Shown one piece after another: positions 1 to 9,800 of a stretch of 64,000 nucleotides of DNA. The notes below the pieces were generated by a model. That model did not search any database, had not been told where the DNA came from, and saw only the letters and a list, made by a program, of their open reading frames with translations. The position numbers and the translations under genes were made by a program. Numbering within the stretch: position 1 is the stretch's first letter; every line of letters begins with the position of its first letter. Origin of the DNA: Plumapathes pennacea (Eukaryota > Cnidaria > Anthozoa > Antipatharia > Myriopathidae); contig OZ038473.1 in NCBI GenBank assembly GCA_964036295.1, positions 2,759,501-2,823,500 of the forward strand, written 5' to 3'.

Positions 1-336
1 AAAACAGGTCGAAATACTGATTATTCACGATAAAATCGAGCTAAAGGTGATATCACTGTGCTAGTGACAGAGGTACCTCTGATGTTAAATTAAGTTAAAC
101 AACAGTGGACAATTTCGTTTTAAGAAGTTCTTACCTGAAATGTTGGTACACTTGATAAGGCTGCTACTGTTTAGCTTGGGTTCCCTTGTGGAAATGTTTC
201 ACAATGCAGTGAGCAGTGAAACTATGTCAGGAACACGTCATCGCTTTGTAAATAATTGTCTTTGACTTGCAAAATGTACCAGTTGCTTCCATAAAAAATT
301 TACAGGTGCTTTCTAAACAGACTAAATTAAAACAAG

Positions 337-1260
337 AAAAAACAAACAATGACTTATTAAAAAAATTATCAAACAAATCGCATTTAGGTGATAAACGATG
401 TAGTTTTAGTGTGCGGTCTTCCCCATTCAAGTGTAAATTAAGCTATAGTCGAGTCAAAATCAAATGAAATCAAAGTTTTACAATGCAATGTCCACAATTC
501 GTCTCCTATTTTAATTAGTTACCAAAGAATAGAGACATGCGCAGTGAACTCATACCACATCACTAACCAATTATGTTTTGTTCGCAGGTTGCGCGCAAAA
601 ACCAGTTAGCTCACCTGAAACGTCAAAAACTCTCATTATTAGACAAAACTTCAGTTCAAGCCTGTTAGAGTGTATTCAGCCACAACCAAAGCAACAGTAC
701 GAAAAGAGGTTATCTGGTAAGTCATTTCAGGGTGAAACTATAAATCATATTTATACATTAGGCAACCTTGCTCTGTTATTAGGTATGTGGACGATATTTT
801 ATCAAATGCATTTTGTTTCAGAGCTAATCCATTCTCCTCACTTTAAGAAAATCAACGTATCATCTTAATTTAAGGGACAAAAGGAAACTCGTAAAAGCTC
901 TCGGAGTGAGGCATAGTAACTACAAACACATTTTAGATTCTACCAGAAAAAAAAAAGTTTTTAGGCTATATTTCATTTTTTAAAAACTTACTCAATGTAT
1001 TTCTTAGTTTTAGGGAAGATTGTAAGAAAGCAAGTGAATATTCTCGAGTCATACACTAATTTCGTTGAAAAACTGTTGTACAGTATGTAACCTGAAATAC
1101 GAAATTAAATGTTTTCGTTCCGCGACACATCTTGGGACCATAGCAAAATATTTGAAGAGTCATTTCAATCTTTAGGCTTTGCGCCTTCATGGTTAAGCCT
1201 GAAAATGAGAAGCTCTACTTTACAAAACGACTTCCTCGCAATGATTTGAGCTTGAGTTTA
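337..1260 (+). repeat. Segmental duplication, copy 1
   Basis: This stretch aligns by eye with 2080-3300 in the same orientation. Shared landmarks are the AAATCGCATTTAGGTGATAA motif near 375, an exon with conserved splice sites, the GTATGTGGACGATATTT motif near 783 and CTTCCTCG near 1231. It flanks the small secreted-protein gene at 1371 on the left, and the second copy flanks it on the right. Divergence is moderate, with indels. Confidence 0.8.
588..716 (+). CDS. Internal exon (1-1 phase) of an unidentified gene, copy 1
   Basis: A 129-nt candidate exon lies between a good acceptor (TTCGCAG) and a good donor (GTAAGTC). It is open in the frame reading GCAQKP..., and its phase is 1 at both ends, so it could be skipped or duplicated without a frameshift. 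Two cysteines and many polar residues are visible; no family is recognised. The matching exon at 2324-2450 keeps both splice sites but is two bases shorter and hits a stop, which argues that this copy is the selected one. Upstream exons would lie left of the window. It could also be a non-coding exon that happens to be open. Confidence 0.4.
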
Positions 1261-1370
1261 CTTTAATAGCTTAACTAAGACCTTCGAACAAACTCGTGAT
1301 GGATGTTAGCCGTACTTTGATAATAATTATTTTCTCTGCTGCTTGTATCCCCGAATAGAAATCCACAGTC

Positions 1371-1697
1371 ATGAAGAACTTCATCTCTCTGCTCATACTT
1401 TTACTCGCTGTTGGGATGTGCGCATCTTGTGGAGCTGGAAATGGACGATGCACGATCTTCAGCGGGTGCAATGAAAACCAGTATTGTTATCGATCTCACT
1501 GCAGGTCGAAGCCAGGCAGGCTGGGTTCCTGCATCCCAGCGTTTCAACAGGCACAGTGTCGTGGTGACCTCTCTTGCAAATGCAATCCTAAACTTTGCAA
1601 CTCAGCCTCGATCATTGGAGAGCTAGGAAATGGTCTTGGTGGCCTTGGAATTCCAGATCTGGGCAGCGCAATATCCTCATGTTGTCGCTGTGCTTGA
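1371..1697 (+). CDS. Small secreted cysteine-rich protein
   Basis: A 108-aa single-exon reading frame. Residues 1-18 form a clear signal peptide (MKNF start, then a leucine-rich core). The mature part is very rich in cysteine, including pairs and a CCRC near the end, and has a Gly/Leu-rich, cysteine-free linker around residues 83-99. This suggests a disulphide-knotted extracellular or nematocyst/skeletal-matrix type protein, but I do not recognise the family; a dickkopf or colipase-like fold is possible. A pyrimidine-rich acceptor-like site ends just before the start codon, so a 5' UTR intron is likely. A poly(A) signal AATAAA lies at 1773-1778. The gene sits between the two copies of the local duplication. 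Confidence 0.7.
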   Translation: MKNFISLLILLLAVGMCASCGAGNGRCTIFSGCNENQYCYRSHCRSKPGRLGSCIPAFQQAQCRGDLSCKCNPKLCNSASIIGELGNGLGGLGIPDLGSAISSCCRCA

Positions 1698-1772
1698 AAT
1701 TCGCCGATGCGAAGTGACCGAAGAAAATGCGGAACAAGAATTACTACTGTAATCGTGAAATAATGATTTTAA

Positions 1773-1778
1773 AATAAA
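1773..1778 (+). terminator. Poly(A) signal of the cysteine-rich gene
   Basis: AATAAA lies 76 bases after the stop codon of the 1371 gene, at a normal distance for a short 3' UTR. Confidence 0.6.
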
Positions 1779-2323
1779 GGAAATTCACGCGCGGAATTAG
1801 TCTGAAATATTCTAATTGCGCCTGCGCCATCGTGCTATACCTCCGTGAATAAGACCCCCCTCCCCTCCCCTCTCCTGCAAGCAGAAGATCGCCGATTTTC
1901 TCTGTTTGTAAATAGTGAACACCATGAATAGGCTTTGTACGAGAAACAAAAGCTGGTTTAACCTCATCCTTTACTGAGAATGTGCTTTTAGTTTGTAAAA
2001 ATTAATTACGGTTGCTTACTTCATTTATACTGTCCAAGTCTCCAAAGGCGGGAGTTTACAACAAATGTTCGTGTTTACGTAATTACGAAATCTCAAACAA
2101 ATATCAAAACAAATCGCATTTAGGTGATAAACGATGTAGACTTAGTATGCGGTCTTCCCCATTCAAGTGTAAATTAAGTTATAGTCGAGTCAACCTCAAA
2201 TGAAATCAAAGTTTTACAATGCAATGTCCACAATTTGTCTCCTATTTTAATTAATTACCAAAAACTAGAGACATGCGCAATGAACTAATTCAACACTGAC
2301 TAACCGATTATGTTTTGTTGCAG

Positions 2324-2450
2324 GTTGCGCGCAAAAACCAATTAGCTTACCTGACACGACGAAAACTCTCATTATTAGACAAAACTTCAGTTCAAGCCTG
2401 CTAGAGTGTATTCAGCTACAACTAAAGCAACAGTAAGAAGAGGTTATTTG
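2324..2450 (+). pseudogene. Broken copy of the duplicated 1-1 exon
   Basis: Acceptor (TTGCAG) and donor (GTAAGC) are kept, and the residues match copy 1 closely for the first ~39 codons. Near 2433 the copy-1 sequence CAGTACGAAAAGAGG has become CAGTAAGAAGAGG, which both creates a TAA stop and loses two bases. The exon could no longer contribute a full reading frame. Confidence 0.55.
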
Positions 2451-2635
2451 GTAAGCCATTTCAGGGTGAAACTTTAAATTAACTCTGACTAACTACTTTT
2501 ACACATCTAATTATTAACCTTTTTTGCACACTTGCACACCAATTTAAATATAACACCCCTGTTCTCAGCCAATCAGAATTGAGCATTTTTGCATTTATAT
2601 TATTAACTGATATATTAGTCAAAGTTGCTCTGTTA

Positions 2636-2816
2636 GGCTCCGGTCGCACTCGTAACTTTAACGACATCAATATCGACATTTGCATCATTTGAAGTGCAAA
2701 CAGCGCTTGTCACCAGAAATATCTGTCAGCAAGTTGCTACCAAACATTAAAGAAACCGTCGTATTGCTCTCGATGCTGAGTTATCATCGACTAAACGTTC
2801 GAGTGCGACCCGGCCC
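2636..2816 (+). mobile_element. 181-bp MITE, PIF/Harbinger-like
   Basis: Imperfect ~17-bp terminal inverted repeats (left GGCTCCGGTCGCACTCG, right ending CGAGTGCGACCCGGCCC) are flanked by TTA on both sides (2633-2635 and 2817-2819). The homologous copy-1 sequence near 770-785 (CTCTGTTATTAGGTATG) lacks the insert, so the ends are fixed by an empty site. A 3-bp TWA duplication with GG-starting ends is typical of PIF/Harbinger elements (established knowledge); there is no coding capacity. Confidence 0.75.
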
Positions 2817-3370
2817 TTATTTGGTATGTGGACGATATTTCATCAAACGCATTTTGTTTCAAAGCTAATCTATTCGCCTCATTATAAGAGCTCACAAGGA
2901 TAACTGGACGTAAAGGAAATGTGTAAATCTCTTGGGGCATAGTAACTACAAGAATGGTTAAAAAAAGATGGTAAACACTTTTTGGTTACCACCATAAAAA
3001 ATATAACATTTTAGGCTGTATTTCACTTATTTTTAACTTACTCAGTGTATTGCTTAGTTTAGAGAAGAAAGCGAGTGAAGCTTCTCGCATCATAAACTAA
3101 TTTCGTTGGGAAACTGTTGTACAGTATGTGTAAGCTCAAATAAGAAAATATTTTCGATCGCCGACACATTTTGGGACCATGATATAGCAAAGTACTCAAA
3201 CAGTCATTTCAATTTTTAGGCTTTGCATCTTTATGGTTAAGCTTGAAAGTGAGAAGCTTTGCCTTACAAAACGACTTCCTCGTTATGATTTAAGCTTTAT
3301 AGTCTTTTATCGGTCCAATTTCGCATTTTGTTGACTAATAGCACGAGAGAAAGAAGTGGGTTTACTTTGC

Positions 3371-3580
3371 CCTAACACTTTCACTCCCAAGAGTGATTAA
3401 GTTCAAATTTCTCGTTTAGTTTTGGCAGCACAAATATATCAGTAAGGAGAGCTTGGGGTTTGAAACCTTGCTCATATGACATTGATTAAACTATCAATTC
3501 TCACTCTATCACTCATACATTTTTCTCTTTAAAATGTTGGGAGAAGCTGCATTTTGAACTTGTGAATGAAAGGGTTAACT
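3371..3580 (+). repeat. CACTCCCAAG MITE family, copy 1
   Basis: About 210 bp opening with TTTCACTCCCAAGAGTGAT and closing with GGGAGAAGCTGC... then GAAAGGGTTAAC. It contains the family landmarks CTGATTAAACTATCAATTCTCA-like and CACTCATACATTT. Confidence 0.75.
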
Positions 3581-3617
3581 TCCAACCGTGCAAGCAACAT
3601 GCCTCAAAAAGCCAAAA

Positions 3618-3627
<10 letters not shown>

Positions 3628-3651
<24 letters not shown>

Positions 3652-3652
3652 G
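3628..3652 (+). repeat. (CA)n microsatellite
   Basis: Uninterrupted CA dinucleotides preceded by a short CG-alternating run. Confidence 0.9.
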
Positions 3653-5104
3653 TACAAAAGCAATCACTGTGTTTCCTTACCAAATGATTCACCCTTACAC
3701 ACGTTCCTAGACAAACAAAAGGTACGTAAACAAGTTTATTTTCCCTTTCCCTTCGTATAACTGCTAAGTCCTCTAATAAATACATCAATATTTCTCCGTT
3801 GAGTTCAGCTTGTCAGAACGGTTCCACACTTCGTGGTCGCAGCACAAGGCCTTGCTGCGTGGCCAACTAAAACGCAACATTACAATTGAAATCATTTTGT
3901 AAAGATATTCTCCGCTGTACGTTTGCTCCTGTACGATTTAAATCTGATGCTGTCTCCCAATACGATTTGAAACCTATTTTGGCATCAAGGTCAACAACCA
4001 CCAGTTATGTAAGTCTAGTTCAGTTCGCCATCCGCGCACACAAGACCAGAACTTTATTGTTTAACCCTGTCAGACTTCCTGCTTATTATCACCATTTAAC
4101 TATTCCCAGTCTAAAAGCTGCGAATTTTAGAACAAATTTGAAGCTCTCCGTGGTTCAAGTATCATTTTAGTTTTGTCATAGTAAACTATAAATTAGGTGG
4201 CATAGCACATGTTTCAGGTGATTACTTCAGCAACAGCGATTTCACACTCTTCCCCTCGACCACGATGCTTTGCGGGCCGAGTCGCCTTTGTCCGCCATTT
4301 TGTGGAACGTGAAACTTCAAGTATTTTCAACGTATTAGGTATCGTAATTTGGCATACCCTTTCTTCGTCAGATCAATATATTAAAAACTGTACTATGCTC
4401 TAGCCAAATGGAGAATTTGTCAAGTTTTGTTTCTCTTTGCTTTGGGGCGTTGAAAGTTTCCGGATAAAAACAAACATACACGCGCGCAAAGCACTGTGGT
4501 CAAGAATGGTTGGTTCTTCCCTGTATATACCCATCCTTCCAAAAGCAGCATCGTTGCCTAACTAAATCGTGGTTTCATAATTCACCACATTTTCGTCTCT
4601 TTTCCTGGATCCCGACGTTTTTCTGAAACTACTGTTGCGAGATTCTCGTCTTTGCCAGATGTCGTAGGTACATTCGATGCTCGGAGAGTTGCACGCAACA
4701 CGAGTTAACTCCGAAAACGGGCCACGTTCGGTTTTCTCATCTACGAGTCAAAAACACATCACTCTTAAAAATGAAGTACTCCTACGGTCGCTGTTCGGCT
4801 GACGTCGAAACTAAAGTAATTATACATGTACACAGTCGGCAATACTTTCAACCAACCACAAGCAAAAGTATCTTGCGTTGGATTCTATTCTGAAGAAGAA
4901 ACCATTCAGCTGTACGAGGAAACGTGTTTGCGTAAGACCGTTCGCATTTTTAGTTTTGTTCCTGATTAGCCAAGAATTCTCTCCAACTTGTTTGGACCAA
5001 CCCAAATGGGGCTCCAACACCACACGGACGCTAACGAAGTTTAGACCAAATTCATCGTTTTTTTTTTTTTTTTTTTTTTTTTCTTTTCACTGTTTCATCC
5101 TAAA
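3653..5104. other. Intergenic, no gene seen
   Basis: The longest open frame, at 3886-4170, has no recognisable domain or splice context. A T-run lies at 5059-5081. Nothing else supportable was seen. Confidence 0.5.
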
Positions 5105-5460
5105 ATGGCTTACCAGCAAAAGAAATTTCGGATAAGAGGGTATCTTGGGACTGGATTAAGTATAATGTTCGTTTGCTCTCTATTGAATATTCCAAAAGAC
5201 GTGTTAAAGCTAATAGGAAAGAGGAGGAGACTATGCAAAGAAATATCAAGATGCACAAGTTAAGTTTGAACAAAACCCATGTATGGAAACCAGGAAGGAC
5301 TGGAGGAATGTAAGATGGGGTTAGAAAGTTTTCACGATAAAAAAAGCAGAAGGAATAATTGTGAGATCAAGGGCAAGATGGCATGAACATGGGGAAAAAA
5401 GTAGTAAATATTTTTTAAGTTTAGAAAAAAGAGACCAAATTAATCGTGCTTTGAACAACC
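5105..5460 (+). mobile_element. LINE fragment (endonuclease-RT linker)
   Basis: Frames near 5140-5450 read WDWIKY..., SRARWHEHGEKSSKYFLSLEK and related residues, matching the conserved linker between the endonuclease and reverse transcriptase of L1-like LINEs (the ARW-EHGEK-SKYF motif). The frame shifts at least twice and neither the endonuclease nor the RT core is present, so this is a dead 5'- and 3'-truncated scrap. Confidence 0.6.
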
Positions 5461-6817
5461 GTGCCTTGCGAGATTCGTGTGACAGAAAACTCCGATGTTT
5501 ACTGTATGGTGAATATCGTCACAAGAAGCCTCGGTTTGAAGGCAAACATGGCGATACAACGCAGCGGCAAGGGACACAAATATATTTTATTTTTGTCCAG
5601 GAAGTGCTGCACATGATGCTTATACTTGTAGAGAAGATAACGTTAGTTTACTTAGAAGCATTATTGAAAATTCAGGTTAGCCTTTAATCACAAAGATATT
5701 ATTTTAAAATAGATGATTACACAACATTTGAAGCAAAACGTTAGGACTAAAATGGCAGTACGTACAAAAAACGCCGATGTTAAGAGTGGATCATAGAACA
5801 AAGGTTACACTAAAAAGTACGTTGCACAATTTAGAAAGAAACGTAAGTGCGATTAAAATTATGTTACTCTGGTTTCTTTATTTTAGTTTTCACTTGAATT
5901 ACGCCTTTTTCAGTGGAAGTGTCATCATAGGGAAAGCTCGTCAGCGTATTAACTCAACCGTACACTGCATACATATGAATAAATAGTCACTTACATGTAG
6001 AGCCTTGTAAGGGCCACGATTGACTCGCATTCAATCTGGTGGAAGTAAGTTAAACCTGTTTTACCTTCAAACACGAACATAGCAGCAGTTCGCCGTGGAT
6101 ACGTAATGCAATGTTTTGATTTCACCTCAAGAAACGTACAATATATGATGTGAAAAAGTGAGACCTTAGTTTTAACCAGTATTGTTATTTTGTGTTTTGA
6201 GTCTTCCTTGTACTTTGGGCTGTGCATTTTGTTTAGAAAAAAGATATTAAATAATGCTATTTATTTCGGCCTCGTAAGGGTTATTTCGAGCAGAAGAAAT
6301 TATCAAAGGGAAAATCTCAGCGACAAACGGTGCGAAAAGATTATACATTTAAAAAAGAAAGCAATGAATGAACAAAACTACACATTCAAGTAAACTGATT
6401 CTACAATATTTAAAATTCTAGAAAATTTATATTCCTGATTTTGGGATATTTTTCAAAGTTTAAACGGCGCGTGCAAAATACAAGACAGTCAGATTTAAGA
6501 AAAGTTTACATTCTTACACAAAGCTTTGTTTAAAGTTTGCTCATGGTAAAACATGTGATTTTAAAATAGGGCATCATAGACTAATAGTACACCGAATCCA
6601 GATGTCAACAAAAGCATTCACTGGGCGCCCTTTCCGCTTAAATGTTTACGGTTTAAAGCAGTGCATCGTGAAAATATGACCGTGAGTCGGCTGTTGGCGC
6701 TATGTTTCTTGTATCCTTGGTTTATCGTGCTTATGCTTGCGTCGTACGTTTGAACCAACCTATAGGGAACTGCCCCCTTAATCGTAGCAAGGCATCCAAA
6801 ATATCAAATATACACCA
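5461..6817. other. Intergenic / 3' flank of rhotekin, nothing assigned
   Basis: AT-rich DNA with short unrelated open frames. It contains the downstream flank of the minus-strand rhotekin gene. No exon or repeat is recognised. Confidence 0.45.
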
Positions 6818-9800
6818 TCAACGACAAAAATAACACCCCAAGGCTAAAACACAAAGAGTAACAAAAGACGACCAACCTTCACAAGCGATCGAAACCTCAA
6901 TGGAATCGTAGAGTTTTCTCTGGTCAGCCATTGGTAGCTTCTTCTGCATCTCTTGTATTGTCATCTCGTCTTTGCACGCGTTTCGCCACGCCGACACGTC
7001 CATCGTGGCTTGCTGTAGCGCTTCTCTCCACATCACGTATTCATCGTCGTCGTTTAACGCCAGCACCGGTTCCTTATCGTGCGTATAACTCGTTAGGATC
7101 AGAATGTGTCGATGCTTGAAGGTGGGGCTTATCGTGTCGGTTACCTTCATTCCCTACAAATAACAACACAGGGGGAAAAGGTACAATCTTTTAAACTCTA
7201 GGAAAACGATAAAGGAATCACTAAAGGAATAGATGCCTTCTATGGGGACCTCGAGAATCAATGTTGACAAGGTGAAAATAAAGAGTCTAAAATGTTTACA
7301 CTAGGTCAGCCTACCGGTTTGATGTCTATGGTTTCAACAGGTGGCTTCTGGCCGATTTCCTCTTTGCTGTCCCAGGCCTTTATGGACGCGTGGTCCATCA
7401 CGCACCATAAGTTGTCCCACAGGGACTGGCCACCAGTTCTCGCCACTCTCTGCAGTACAAAAAGCAATCCATGAACCAATGAGAATTCATCCATCAGTCT
7501 TAATAAGGTCAAGGCAGACAGTACGCGCGAACTGATTGGATGTGCCGCGTGCATTATAACTCAACACAAATAAGTAGCTTAATATTCCGCTATCAAATAC
7601 GTATGAATGATCTTGAATGTCCTCTATATTAAATATAATGTATCGTTACGGGAAAGAGTAGCACTGCACCAACCTGCACGTGAAGAAAACCGCTCATTCT
7701 CTCATGGTGAAGGCAGTTAGGCCTGGCGGCCAGTCGAACACAGATCTGACCCCACAACGCTAGCTCAGGGGCATTGGATTCTTCTGTTGTTACAGCCGTG
7801 GTCGAGGGACTAGCTCCTACCAAACCTACACATTGAGCACAGCGCAGCTTTAAATTGACTATATAACACCAGTATCGAAGTGCTTTGGCCGACCCTTTCC
7901 TCGCTATTTCTCTGTTGTTGTTGTTTCTTTTTTATCAATATTGAGCAATAAAGAAGCGTAGCAAATACAAAAAACAAAATCAGTCTCACGAGTAGAACCG
8001 TTTTCATATGACTGTCGAAGATAATTATGCGATTTGCGATTTGGTTTCGCGTTCGTTACGCTTTCGGATTGGTCCAAACAAGTGTAGCAGCATTCTGTGT
8101 CAGTCAGGAACTAAAGCAGAGACAAAACTAGTAAAAACCGATCGCTATCTACTCACTCACGCACGAAACCAAGGATGGCGACTTTCTTCGCACTGTTGAT
8201 AGGTTTCTTCTTCAAAGTAAAACGCGAATTACTTTGGCTTCTGATTGGTGGAGACTGTTTCGTACAGCTTCCGTGATTGGCGGTGTACTTTTCGTTTTTG
8301 TTTTCGACAGTCATCCAAAATCGCTCTACTAAAATGCCAAGTTTTGGTCAAAAATCAGGCTGGAAGTACGGCAGGTATAAACTCACCAGTCTTCAGATCG
8401 TGCGTTTTGATTTCTTCATTCACGTGTTCCGCTGTCAATTGGGTGTGGCCAGCTAAAACAAATTTTGGTGCGTCAGATATGGACGCCATGCGCCGCAGCG
8501 GTCTCTTTACACCTGACGTTCTGCTGGCGGGGCTTTCTGCTGACACGGTGTAGTAAATTTCAATTTCCAGTTTGAAGTCGTGACTTACATTCTCACTGGA
8601 AAAACAAAAACAAAAACAAAAACAAAAATACACAAATAATTGTTATGATCAATAAAACGAAGAGACAAGACAAACAAATAAATAAACCGTTATGATAAAA
8701 TAAACAAACAGACTAACATCCTTTCTTAGTTCCAGGACCTTTGGCCAAATTACATGTTCCCTCCGAGGTCAGTGTACCTCACTCTATACGTATAAACTTC
8801 CTTTAAACCCAAACTTCATGCAGAAAAATATATTAGACATATAATTTATAGGCGAAAGCTTTACTTACAACACAACCACGTCGTTGAAAGTAATATCCGT
8901 CTCTGATTCATCGGTTTCGACCATGGAGGTGTCCAGTACTTGACCGTCCATTTTCAGCAGACAGAACACATAGTATACATGTTGCTCTAAGAAAGAGAGA
9001 TTTACAAATGACCAAATTAATCTGTCAATCATTCACAGCACCATATATCATTCATATACACACAGCATATGCCAATAATGTAACACCAGCTCTTAAGAGA
9101 ACTAGGTCGACTGGGTCGGCGTGGCGGAAGACAAACTGGTGTATCAACTAGGTGTTGATGAGGGTAATGGAACGCCGTAAAAAAGACAATAGCTGACGTT
9201 TCAAGCGCTAGCCCTTCGTCAGAGCGAATGACGAAGGGCTAGCGCTCGAAACGTCAGCTATTGTCTTTTTTACGGCGTTCCATTACCGGCTCATCAACAC
9301 CTAGTTGATACACCAGTTTGTCATCTGCCAATAAGTACCACACAGTGAACAAAACTATAAGTGGTGCTAAAGGTAAAAGATCAAGAACTATAAGCATATA
9401 TATATAAGAGGAATTCTGTGTTGAAGCAGTCATCAATAGATATTTTCTCATTTTCATAATTGAAGACCATTTAAAGTATAATATGTGGTATATCATGTCC
9501 AAGCAGCAATCTCTTTAGTATATCATCAAAGAAAAGGAAACAATGCAATATAGGTAAGTTTCATGCAGTACTAACAAACAAGAAACAAACTTGTCCCTCT
9601 TTCTGTTTCCACTGTGGTCAAATGATTGACAAGGATAAAAAGGTGGTTTGAGAAGTTCAACCAGGAAGAAACCACACATTAGTATTAATTCCCAGCCCTG
9701 CCTGGAAGCAGGGAGGTGATTTGAGGAGCTGAAGCAGGAAAGAATCATGCATCCCAGCCCTACCTGTTTTCGCTTTACAATGATCATCTTGTGTCCACAT

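Larger units (their letters stand above)
2080..3300 (+). repeat. Segmental duplication, copy 2 (with insertions)
   Basis: Direct copy of 337-1260. It is longer because it carries about 110 bp of extra DNA after 2480 and the MITE at 2636-2816. After the insertions the alignment resumes at GTATGTGGACGATATTT and runs to the CTTCCTCG motif near 3272. Confidence 0.8.

Noticed and set aside
1411..1626. Second frame inside the cysteine-rich gene
   Set aside because: It overlaps a frame with a clear signal peptide and cysteine pattern and has neither itself.
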